From NCBI GenBank assembly GCA_030632545.1, contig DAOVUO010000147.1, forward strand, positions 1-6,570: a DNA stretch of 6,570 nucleotides, written 5' to 3'. The position numbers were made by a program, and so were the translations under genes. The notes beneath the pieces are model-generated. The model was not told the origin of the DNA. It saw only the letters and a list, made by a program, of their open reading frames with translations, and searched no databases. The DNA comes from Bacteroidales bacterium (GTDB lineage Bacteria > Bacteroidota > Bacteroidia > Bacteroidales > DYOH01). Positions 1 through 6,457 of this stretch are shown piece after piece. How positions within the stretch are numbered: the stretch's first letter is position 1; every line of letters starts with the position of its first letter.

Positions 1-21
1 AGCAAAAACATAGTTTTTGCT
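1..21. repeat. Perfect inverted repeat (hairpin) at the left edge
   Basis: AGCAAAAAC (1-9) and GTTTTTGCT (13-21) are exact reverse complements separated by a 3-nt loop, giving a 9-bp stem. It could be a weak terminator element or part of a repeat that continues beyond the window. The stem is AT-rich and its left context is cut off, so its role is open. Confidence 0.35.
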
Positions 22-52
22 GAAAGTTCAGAGGGGGAAGGGCTTTTCTTTA

Positions 53-81
53 TGGCAGCTACGGACTGAAGCCACGTAGCT
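53..81. repeat. REP-like imperfect palindrome
   Basis: AGCTACG (57-63) is the exact reverse complement of CGTAGCT (75-81). The interior is a decayed continuation of the same palindrome: GG..CT on one side, AG.CC on the other, with one mismatch and a bulged A at 74. TGGC (53-56) can alternatively pair with GCCA (71-74), which excludes part of the main fold. The stretch 31-81 is markedly richer in G and C than the genes around it, and a G-rich run (GGGGGAAGGG) precedes it. This resembles the short extragenic palindromes dispersed in many Bacteroidota genomes, but one copy in one window cannot prove that it is repeated. Confidence 0.35.
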
Positions 82-113
82 ATTGATTTTCACTTAATCA
101 TGTTAGACTCAGG

Positions 114-136
114 TTAGATAACTTTCTATTATCTAA
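114..136 (-). terminator. Hairpin just downstream of the PLP-enzyme stop codon
   Basis: TTAGATAA (114-121) and TTATCTAA (129-136) form a perfect 8-bp stem with a 7-nt loop, beginning 6 nt after the stop codon of the gene that ends at 143. The position fits a 3'-end structure of that transcript. The stem is nearly all A-T and no T-run follows it on the minus strand, so it is a poor intrinsic terminator and may only stabilise the 3' end. Confidence 0.3.
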
Positions 137-142
137 TAAAAA

Positions 143-1306
143 CTATTTCAAGGCATTTTCCAAATTCAAAATAATTTCATCCACATTTTCAATTCCTACA
201 GATAAACGAATATAAGATGGTGACGGACTTCTGTCCTTCCATACAGCATAAATAGGAAGCTGAATGGTTTGTGTTTCGCCCATACTTGGAATAATTGGAA
301 TACTTTCTTTCGATTTATTCAGATATTTGACTACCGCAGCTTTTTTTGCTTCCTCATTTTTACCAGCAATCTCAAATGTAAGCATTCCACCAAATCCCTT
401 ATTATTAAACAATTTTTTAGCTTCGTTATAGAAATTATCACTTTCCAAACCAGGATAAATTACAGTGCTAATTTTAGGATGTTTGTCCAAAAACTGAGCA
501 ACTTTAAGCGCATTTTTGTTGTGTTTTTTTACACGCATTTCAAAAGTATCAAGTTGTTCGGCAATTCGCCAAGCGTCATCAGGGCTTAAAATTGCACCAA
601 CCAATTTCCGATATTCAATTGCTTCGTGTAATAAATTTGCAGCATTACCAGAAAGTACACCAGCGGTTATACTTCCATGTCCTGATAAATATTTTGTTAC
701 ACTATGTACAACTAAATCAGCTCCATTTTCTACTGGCTTCCAAAGGATTGATGTGGCAAAAGTATTATCTACAATTACTTTTACATTATACTTTTTTGCG
801 ATTCTAATTATTTCTTTGGCATCTGAAACAACCAAAAACGGATTTGAAACTGCTTCAAAATATAAAACCGTATATTTTCCTGATGAAAGAAGCTCATCAA
901 GTTTATTCAAATTATAAACACCATTTTCAGTATTAAAAACACCAAAATCTACTCCTCTTTTTTGTTTTAGAACATAATTCATATACGAAATAGTTCCACC
1001 ATATATTTCGCTAAAAAACAGAATATTAGATTTTTTTTCAGCATTATATAAAATGCTTATTGCCATGTCAATACTAGCCATTCCAGAAGCACTTAAAATA
1101 GACCAATTACTATTTTCTAGTTTTGCTAATTTTTGTTCAGTATGAGTAACTGTTGGATTTCTATATCGTGAATAAATATATTTTTCTGGCTGCCAAGAAT
1201 TACTTTTCTCTTCGCCAAAAATCTGCTCAATATCCTCAAACCTATAAAAAGAAAAACCAGCATCTCTATATACTGGCATTTTAGATTGATTAATATTTTT
1301 ATCCAT
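143..1306 (-). CDS. Cys/Met-metabolism PLP-dependent enzyme (trans-sulfuration family)
   Basis: A 387-residue cytosolic fold-type I PLP enzyme of the family that includes cystathionine gamma-synthase, cystathionine beta/gamma-lyases, methionine gamma-lyase and O-acetylhomoserine sulfhydrylase. Visible hallmarks are YSRYRNPT (45-52), SGMAS (74-78), YGGT (102-105, whose Tyr stacks on PLP), SNP (154-156), VDNTF (179-183, whose Asp180 binds the pyridine nitrogen), HSVTKYLSGH (201-210, with Lys205 as Schiff-base lysine) and IRLSVGIE (366-373, whose Arg binds the substrate carboxylate). All catalytic positions are intact. Gly104 sits where methionine gamma-lyases have Cys, which argues against that activity. 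The N-terminus is short, entering the fold almost at once (PVYRDAGFSF), and PSMGETQTIQLP (340-351) departs from the usual SLGG.ESL..HP-type segment, so substrate and exact reaction are uncertain. The ATG at 1306 lies 5 nt after the SiaC-like stop, behind AGAGAAA, implying cotranscription and probably translational coupling. Confidence 0.9.
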   Translation of the reverse strand: MDKNINQSKMPVYRDAGFSFYRFEDIEQIFGEEKSNSWQPEKYIYSRYRNPTVTHTEQKLAKLENSNWSILSASGMASIDMAISILYNAEKKSNILFFSEIYGGTISYMNYVLKQKRGVDFGVFNTENGVYNLNKLDELLSSGKYTVLYFEAVSNPFLVVSDAKEIIRIAKKYNVKVIVDNTFATSILWKPVENGADLVVHSVTKYLSGHGSITAGVLSGNAANLLHEAIEYRKLVGAILSPDDAWRIAEQLDTFEMRVKKHNKNALKVAQFLDKHPKISTVIYPGLESDNFYNEAKKLFNNKGFGGMLTFEIAGKNEEAKKAAVVKYLNKSKESIPIIPSMGETQTIQLPIYAVWKDRSPSPSYIRLSVGIENVDEIILNLENALK

Positions 1307-1311
1307 TTTCT

Positions 1312-1686
1312 CTATTTCATTTCAAGGATAAAATTTGTTTTCACAAAATCTCTATACTCTTCACCTATTTCAAGAATATCAGAATCTTCATCATGATAAT
1401 TCCAAATAATCTCAGCATCACATCCTTTAATAGTTATGCCATCTACAATTCGTAAAATTTCGTGAATCATTTTTGACGATGCAGTATTTATATATTCTAA
1501 ATCAAACTCTAAACGTGTTTTAGGTGCTGGATTTTTTTTATATTCATTTAACCAGTCCAATACACTAAAATATACTCTAACAGTATTTTCAGGCATCGAA
1601 ATACCACTTATTTTCATTACACCATTTTGTGGATTTAGTGATATTTCAGGTTCGTATTTACTTCCCTTTTGGTAAAAAGTGTTCAT
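1312..1686 (-). CDS. SiaC-family (DUF1987) regulatory phosphoprotein
   Basis: A 124-residue protein of the SiaC/DUF1987 family, small STAS-like regulators related in logic to anti-sigma-factor antagonists. In Pseudomonas aeruginosa, SiaC is phosphorylated on Thr68 by SiaB and dephosphorylated by SiaA, and the unphosphorylated form activates the diguanylate cyclase SiaD. Family features seen here are the N-terminal P.I.L.P..G...ISG.S.PEN block (13-34), FSVLDWL (40-46), the core FDLEYINTASSK (61-72), IIWNYHDEDSD (93-103) and a GEE.RDFV acidic segment. With the chosen start, the conserved threonine of INTASSK falls at residue 68, matching the known phosphosite. An in-frame TTG at 1713 would add nine residues, but the ATG at 1686 is preceded by AAAGAGA, gives the usual family length and aligns Thr68. 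No SiaA, SiaB or SiaD homologue is in the window, so the target is unknown; a c-di-GMP cyclase should not be assumed. Confidence 0.87.
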   Translation of the reverse strand: MNTFYQKGSKYEPEISLNPQNGVMKISGISMPENTVRVYFSVLDWLNEYKKNPAPKTRLEFDLEYINTASSKMIHEILRIVDGITIKGCDAEIIWNYHDEDSDILEIGEEYRDFVKTNFILEMK

Positions 1687-1753
1687 TCTCTTTATTTTGG
1701 TTAAACTATTCAAAAAAATATTCTATTTTATTTTATCATCTTAGTATATTGTT

Positions 1754-1783
1754 AAAAAAACCAAGATTTAGGGGAAAAGCTTG
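1754..1783 (-). terminator. Probable weak intrinsic terminator after the relA-like gene
   Basis: On the minus strand CAAG (1783-1780) pairs with CTTG (1765-1762), then one mismatch, then TTT (1778-1776) with AAA (1769-1767), closing a 6-nt loop around CCCC. A single G and a run of seven T (1760-1754) follow directly. The T-run and position, about 120 nt after the stop at 1902, fit termination of the RSH transcript. The stem is short and interrupted, so read-through into the SiaC-like gene is possible. Confidence 0.4.
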
Positions 1784-1784
1784 T

Positions 1785-1792
1785 CAAATATA
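1785..1792 (-). promoter_or_regulatory. Candidate Bacteroidota -7 promoter element upstream of the SiaC-like gene
   Basis: The minus strand reads TATATTTG, an exact match to the phylum's -7 consensus TAnnTTTG, about 100 nt upstream of the ATG at 1686. No TTTG/TTG element lies at the usual 19-21 nt spacing upstream; the nearest CAAA on the plus strand (1804-1807) is too close and the next (1824-1827) too far. Initiation here would start inside the terminator-like hairpin, so the two signals would overlap. In an AT-rich gap such a match may be chance. Apart from this and the hairpin, 1687-1901 shows no coding or RNA gene. Confidence 0.28.
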
Positions 1793-1901
1793 TAAAAAAT
1801 AATCAAACGAATAAGTTTTTTATCAAACTTTATATCAAGCAATTTCAAAATAGAAAAAATAATGACTGTCTTAAAATTAAAAAAATGCAATTTCCTGTTA
1901 A

Positions 1902-4049
1902 CTACAGCCTTTCAATTTTTTTCATCCCTTTAATCTGATTTAAACGATATATAAAATCATTAAGTAAATAATTGGGGGGAATATATAGTTCAATTCTTCC
2001 ATTAAAATTACGCTGATCACTCTCAAAATGGATACTCCGCATGTTTATATTTATTTCGTTAGCAACAATTGCCGACACTCTATTAACAATCCCAGTTCTA
2101 TCATTACCACGAAAATTCAATGTAACTAAATTTGCCTCATCTTTAGTTGCTTGCCATTTAATACGCACTTTTTTACTCGAATGAATCCCAAGCAATGTTT
2201 TAGCCATAGAGCAATCATTTTTATGAGCAACAATTAAATGTTCATTATATAGTCCTATTAGTTCTGAACCAGGTGATGGTACACAGCAAGTTGCAAGTTT
2301 AATTGTAAAATTAGAATCTTCAATTTTTTGATTTAAAACTATTTTCCAGAAATTAATTCTCTTCTCTTTTGACCGCTCTTTAAGTGTGTCGACAATCTCT
2401 TTTGTTGAAATTTCATTATTCCCAATTTTGAAATATAATTGCTCCTTTGTTTGGGTTTGAAATTGACGTGACAGTTTTCGAAAAATATAGTTGTCAAAAT
2501 ATATATTTAATTGTGATGTTAATTTCTCAATTTGAATTAAACCTTTACGAACAATAATTTTACGCTCTTGCCTAAAAGCAGACTTTATATTTTGTTTAGC
2601 TTTTTTAGTTTCAACAATATCTACCCATTCCTTTTTTAAACGTTGCTTACTCGAAGTTAATATTTCAACTCTATCGCCACTTGAAAGTACAAATTCGGGT
2701 GCTACAGATTTATAGTTAACTTTAGCACCTAAACAACTTAAACCTATATCTGTATGAATATAAAACGCAAAATCTAATACAGTAGAATTCTTTTTTAATT
2801 TAACAATTTCATTTTTAGGAGTAAAAACATAAATATCACGATGTACAATTTTAGGTTTAAAATTATCAAGAAAATCAGAAGAGCTCTCTGAATTCAATTC
2901 CTTTAAAGCATTTAATTGTTGAAATAATTTATCAAAAGCTGTTTCGTCCATAGACTCACCTTTATATTTCCAGTGAGCTGCAATACCCAAACTAGCTAAT
3001 TCGTCCATTCTCTTTGAACGGATTTGCACTTCAACCCATTTATCGTCAGAAGATTTAACTGTAACATGCAATGCTTCATAACCATTATCTTTTGGTTTGT
3101 TTACCCAGTTTCTTATCCTATCCATTTTTGGAGAATAAATTTGAGTTATTACACTAAAAATATTCCAACATTGTGTAGATTCAGGCAAATTATCAGCAGT
3201 ATCAAAAATTATCCTAATAGCATAAATATCATAAATATCAAAAATTGCAACATGTTTTTTTTGGATTTTATTCCAAATAGAATATATAGATTTTACTCTC
3301 CCGTCAATATTAAAACTAATACCCATTTTATCAAGAGCCTCTATTATTGGTATACTAAAAGTATTAATAGACAGCATTCTTTTTTTTTCAGAACCATCTA
3401 ATTGCTCAGCTATATATTTATAAATATCTGGTTGCGAAATCTTGAAGCTTAAATCTTCTAGTTCTGTTTTAAAATCATATAATCCAATTCTATGAGCAAT
3501 GGGCGCATATACGTCTAAAGTTTCTAATGCAAATTTCTTTGTTGATTCTGTTACTTCTTTTTGACTTTCATTTCTTATTTCCTGCAATCTCATTGCTAAA
3601 ATTATAAAAGTAACTCTAACGTCAAACGATATGGTTAACAGTAAGTTGCGAATATGTTCGGATTTATTTTTTGGATTTGCATTCGAATATACAGGTATTC
3701 GAGTAAGAGCCACAACTATTTCTGCAATACGCCCACCATACCACTGTTTTATATCATCAAATTCTAAAGAATTATGTTCATGACTAATATAAAGTATACC
3801 AGCAATCACAGATTTAGCACCTAAATTTAATTCATCAACCAAAATTTCTGTTAAAGCATTAACTTTTGCAATTAATAAATTATTAAAATTATCACGTGTA
3901 AGTTTTAATACATCAGCTACATAATCATAGGCCAACATAATTTTCTCTTCATTATTTTTTATAGATTGATTAGCAGTCTGTGTAATGTATTCTATAAAAG
4001 AATCGCGGTATTTTCCAATTGTTTGATCAACAATATTTGTGCGTTTCAT
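1902..4049 (-). CDS. relA: Long RSH protein: (p)ppGpp synthetase with inactive HD domain (RelA-like)
   Basis: A 715-residue RelA/SpoT homologue, predicted to transfer pyrophosphate from ATP to GDP/GTP in the stringent response. The N-terminal HD domain (about 30-165) keeps its fold but not its site: the RKSGEPYI.HP segment is replaced (52-62), HD is Tyr87-Ile88, and the ADRLHNMRT motif reads AMRLQEIRN (152-160), so hydrolysis is not expected. The synthetase domain (about 245-363) is well kept: GRVKSIYSIW (250-259), IYDIYAIR with Asp274, NKPKDNGYEALH with Tyr324 and His328, EVQIR with Glu340, and AAHWKYK (357-363). The RxKD-type switch motif reads RIRN (311-314). Regulatory regions follow: TGS (about 405-465), helical region, zinc finger with Cys588, Cys589, His609 and Cys613, and C-terminal ACT (about 640-715). 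Length is normal for a long RSH. The ATG at 4049 lies 39 nt after the hydrolase-type paralogue, which implies one operon. The symbol reflects predicted activity, not proven orthology. Confidence 0.93.
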   Translation of the reverse strand: MKRTNIVDQTIGKYRDSFIEYITQTANQSIKNNEEKIMLAYDYVADVLKLTRDNFNNLLIAKVNALTEILVDELNLGAKSVIAGILYISHEHNSLEFDDIKQWYGGRIAEIVVALTRIPVYSNANPKNKSEHIRNLLLTISFDVRVTFIILAMRLQEIRNESQKEVTESTKKFALETLDVYAPIAHRIGLYDFKTELEDLSFKISQPDIYKYIAEQLDGSEKKRMLSINTFSIPIIEALDKMGISFNIDGRVKSIYSIWNKIQKKHVAIFDIYDIYAIRIIFDTADNLPESTQCWNIFSVITQIYSPKMDRIRNWVNKPKDNGYEALHVTVKSSDDKWVEVQIRSKRMDELASLGIAAHWKYKGESMDETAFDKLFQQLNALKELNSESSSDFLDNFKPKIVHRDIYVFTPKNEIVKLKKNSTVLDFAFYIHTDIGLSCLGAKVNYKSVAPEFVLSSGDRVEILTSSKQRLKKEWVDIVETKKAKQNIKSAFRQERKIIVRKGLIQIEKLTSQLNIYFDNYIFRKLSRQFQTQTKEQLYFKIGNNEISTKEIVDTLKERSKEKRINFWKIVLNQKIEDSNFTIKLATCCVPSPGSELIGLYNEHLIVAHKNDCSMAKTLLGIHSSKKVRIKWQATKDEANLVTLNFRGNDRTGIVNRVSAIVANEININMRSIHFESDQRNFNGRIELYIPPNYLLNDFIYRLNQIKGMKKIERL

Positions 4050-4088
4050 TGTTCAGATTTTAAGCCAAAGCTATTTCAATTATACAAA

Positions 4089-6347
4089 TCATTCTTCCAT
4101 TTCAAATCGGTTTTCACGTATACAATTATCTACTCCTTTGATTTTTCCTAACCGAATAATTACCAAATCCAAAACAGCTTTATTGGTAACAAATAAAACA
4201 ATATCACCTAAAAATCTTGTCCTACTTTGAATAGTAATATTTATAGAATGCATATTAATATCCATCGTAAAGGAAATTAATTCAGTAATATCACGTATTA
4301 CTCCTACTCTATCCACGCCACGAATATATAACTTAACAGGAAAAATACTTTGAGCATTATCCATCCACTTAACCGCAACCGCATTTTTGCCATGTGCAGC
4401 AAAAAACTGTGTTGCCTGATGACATTTCATTTGATGAATTATTAATGCTCCATGTTTATTCTTGTAAATTACAGAGTCATCGCCAGGAATAGGATTACAA
4501 CAATGCGCAATAAAATAATCGGAATATATCAAACGTTCGTCAACAACATAAGGCATATTAGGCTTAAACTCTTTTGATTGAATTGGAAGATATTCTTTCT
4601 CTGCATTACGATTAAATATAGTTTGCCAAAATCCCTTATTCGCCTTTTCATTAGGATTTATTAAATTTCTATAAATAAGCTCTTTTGTAATTGATTCGTC
4701 ACCTATTTTATAAAATATTTCATTTTGATTTAAACTATATTTTTGAATAAGTTTATCAATAGCCTTTTTTTTATTTTCAATTCCTGCATCCCTTAATATA
4801 GCATTAAAAATTTCTCTTCCTTTTAAAAGCACTTTATTACGCTTCTTATGCCAATACGCTCTAATAACATCTTTAGCACGCTTTGTTTTAACAAAATCTA
4901 TCCAATATTCCTGCAGAGCAATTTTTTCAGTTTTATGCACATCAACACGTTGTCCACCGTGTAATACATAGGTAATTTTTGCAAAATCGTTATCAACCGT
5001 AGCACCAGCACAACTTAATCCAATATCTGAATGAATATGAAATGCAAAATCAAGAACAGTGCTCCCTCTAGGAAGTCTAATTGGCTGCCCCTTTGGCGTA
5101 TATACAACTATCTCATTCACAAACTCAGAAGTAATATCTTGAATAAAGTCAAGAGGGTCATCTGAATCGCTTTTTAATTGTTTATTTAAATTTTCTATCC
5201 AAGATTGTCTATACGATTTTTTTAATCCAACTGAACGCTGCTTAAGCGACAATGGCCCTCTGTCGTTAACCAATCTCATTCGTTGACTCATAATATGAAT
5301 TTCGATAAAAGTTAAAGGTCTTTCTACTATTATATCAAAAACCAGAGCCTGAAAACCATTAATTTTTCCTTCTTTTATATAATCTCGTCTACTATTTTTC
5401 TTTTCTTGAAAAAGATTAGTTATCTCAACAAAAAGCATATAAACCATTCGTCTTTCAACAGATTCATCAGAAGGTGAATCAAAAACTACTCTAATAGAGC
5501 GGTAATTATGTATTTCCTCAAAAGGTTTATGTCGCTCTTCCATTTTCTTCCAAATAGAATAAACAGACTTTGTAAAATACTCTACCTTTACATTCGCTTT
5601 TTCGCTTTTGAGCTTTTCTTCTATCCTAATTAAATAAGATTTGAATAAAGAATTACGAGAATTTTCCTCCTCATTAATAATTCCTCTTAATGCATTATAT
5701 TCACCCGGATTATTGATTTCAAAACTACCATCTTCTAATTCCTTTTTTATTAAATACAATCCTAATCTATACGCAAAAGGGCTATAAAACAACAAATTTT
5801 CACCAGCTTTGCGCAACTGCGAATTTTGTTTCATACCTTCCATAGTGCGCATATTATGTAATCTATCGGCAATTTTGATATAAATCACGCGCACATCTCC
5901 AATTGACAATAACGACACCTTTTTTAATGACTCAAGCTGATCGTTAGATAAATGCCCATCTTCACTTTCATTCTTCTTTCCTTCGCTAGTTATTTTAGTA
6001 AGACCATTTACTACACCTGCAACTTGCTGACCAAACAAGCCCCTTAAGTCCTTAATTGTATATCGTCCTTTTGAATCTTCTACTACATCGTGCAACAATG
6101 CACAAACCACTGATTCAGAGCCAAATCCAACTTCGTTGCAAATAATTTTAGCCACAGCAATAGGATGCAAAATATAAGGTTCGCCACTAACTTTACGTAT
6201 TTGCGTTTTATGGGCATCATAAGCAACAGTTAAGGCATTTTTAATTCGCCCATAATTACTCTCGCTAAATGTTTGCTCTAAATTTTGTTTTAAATCCTCA
6301 AAATACAACTCAATTTGCTGAATATCTTGATCTAACAGCTCTGGCAT
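4089..6347 (-). CDS. spoT: Long RSH protein: ppGpp hydrolase with inactive synthetase domain (SpoT-like)
   Basis: A 752-residue RelA/SpoT homologue, predicted to remove the 3'-pyrophosphate of (p)ppGpp in a Mn2+-dependent reaction. The HD domain (about 30-200) is complete: RKVSGEPYILHP (51-62, with His61), LLHDVVED (84-91, with His86-Asp87), FG..VAGVVNGLTKI (105-119) and IKIADRLHNMRT (157-168, with Asp161 and Asn165). The synthetase domain (about 250-376) is degenerate: the GR.K motif reads YFTK (257-260), the catalytic Asp of YDLLAIR is Asn281, Tyr and His of NGYQSLH are Phe332 and Val336, EVQIR reads EIHIM (349-353), and the AAHW.YK segment is gone. The C-terminal half is intact: TGS (about 412-472), zinc finger with Cys616, Cys617, His638 and Cys642, and ACT (about 670-745). 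The ATG at 6347 is supported by AGGAAG 7 nt upstream, the best ribosome-binding site in the window. It is the first gene of the pair with the synthetase-type paralogue. The symbol reflects predicted activity only. Confidence 0.93.
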   Translation of the reverse strand: MPELLDQDIQQIELYFEDLKQNLEQTFSESNYGRIKNALTVAYDAHKTQIRKVSGEPYILHPIAVAKIICNEVGFGSESVVCALLHDVVEDSKGRYTIKDLRGLFGQQVAGVVNGLTKITSEGKKNESEDGHLSNDQLESLKKVSLLSIGDVRVIYIKIADRLHNMRTMEGMKQNSQLRKAGENLLFYSPFAYRLGLYLIKKELEDGSFEINNPGEYNALRGIINEEENSRNSLFKSYLIRIEEKLKSEKANVKVEYFTKSVYSIWKKMEERHKPFEEIHNYRSIRVVFDSPSDESVERRMVYMLFVEITNLFQEKKNSRRDYIKEGKINGFQALVFDIIVERPLTFIEIHIMSQRMRLVNDRGPLSLKQRSVGLKKSYRQSWIENLNKQLKSDSDDPLDFIQDITSEFVNEIVVYTPKGQPIRLPRGSTVLDFAFHIHSDIGLSCAGATVDNDFAKITYVLHGGQRVDVHKTEKIALQEYWIDFVKTKRAKDVIRAYWHKKRNKVLLKGREIFNAILRDAGIENKKKAIDKLIQKYSLNQNEIFYKIGDESITKELIYRNLINPNEKANKGFWQTIFNRNAEKEYLPIQSKEFKPNMPYVVDERLIYSDYFIAHCCNPIPGDDSVIYKNKHGALIIHQMKCHQATQFFAAHGKNAVAVKWMDNAQSIFPVKLYIRGVDRVGVIRDITELISFTMDINMHSINITIQSRTRFLGDIVLFVTNKAVLDLVIIRLGKIKGVDNCIRENRFEMEE

Positions 6348-6354
6348 AAATACA

Positions 6355-6360
6355 CTTCCT
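6355..6360 (-). promoter_or_regulatory. Shine-Dalgarno-like site of the hydrolase gene
   Basis: The minus strand reads AGGAAG, separated by 7 nt from the ATG at 6347. It supports that start and stands out because the other three genes have only loose purine-rich sequence before their start codons, suggesting efficient translation of the first gene of the RSH pair. Confidence 0.55.
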
Positions 6361-6378
6361 ATAAATTCTCACGAACTA

Positions 6379-6412
6379 TAAAGTTAAGGAATTTTTTTTG
6401 AATTTTGTTTTT
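6379..6412 (-). promoter_or_regulatory. Possible promoter region of the RSH pair: A-tracts and a near-consensus -7 element
   Basis: The minus strand carries A-tracts of five, four and eight (6412-6408, 6406-6403, 6399-6392), followed by TAACTTTA (6386-6379), which matches TAnnTTTG except for the last base. The leader would be only about 25 nt. No TTG lies at the expected upstream spacing. A-tract bending or an UP-like element is plausible, but the call is weak. A second -7 match on the same strand, TATGTTTG, lies at 6520-6513, also without a partner element. Confidence 0.25.
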
Positions 6413-6457
6413 GAATCTAAGATTTTTCTAAAAACAAGTGAAATCACCTTGAGATTT

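Noticed and set aside
1..69. Open plus-strand frame ending in TGA at 67-69, possibly the end of a convergent gene
   Set aside because: Only 22 codons are visible and they run through the hairpin and the REP-like palindrome; an open stretch of this length is expected by chance.
269..917. Overlapping plus-strand open frames inside the PLP-enzyme gene
   Set aside because: They are antisense to a gene with intact family motifs, are rich in Phe, Ser and Ile as expected from AT-rich antisense, and show no recognisable domain.
1687..1713. Nine-codon N-terminal extension of the SiaC-like protein from a TTG codon at 1713
   Set aside because: The ATG at 1686 has a purine-rich leader, gives the usual family length and places the conserved threonine at residue 68, as in characterised SiaC.
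2733..2750. Leu in place of His in the TGS segment of both RSH proteins (GLSC instead of the GHRC of E. coli RelA)
   Set aside because: Bacteroidota Rel proteins, as far as I recall, generally lack this His, so it is probably a lineage trait and not special to this pair.
3222..3239. Tandem 9-nt repeat ATAAATATC x2 at the synthetase Asp274
   Set aside because: It encodes DIYDIY, which aligns without an insertion to the family's E.IYDL segment, so it reflects similar codons rather than a new duplication.
3024..3401. Plus-strand open frame of 125 codons within the synthetase paralogue
   Set aside because: It is antisense to the conserved synthetase domain; composition and lack of motifs mark it as a shadow frame.
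3966..4230. Two short plus-strand open frames across the RSH junction
   Set aside because: Both overlap coding ends of the RSH genes, have no start signals and translate to low-information sequence.
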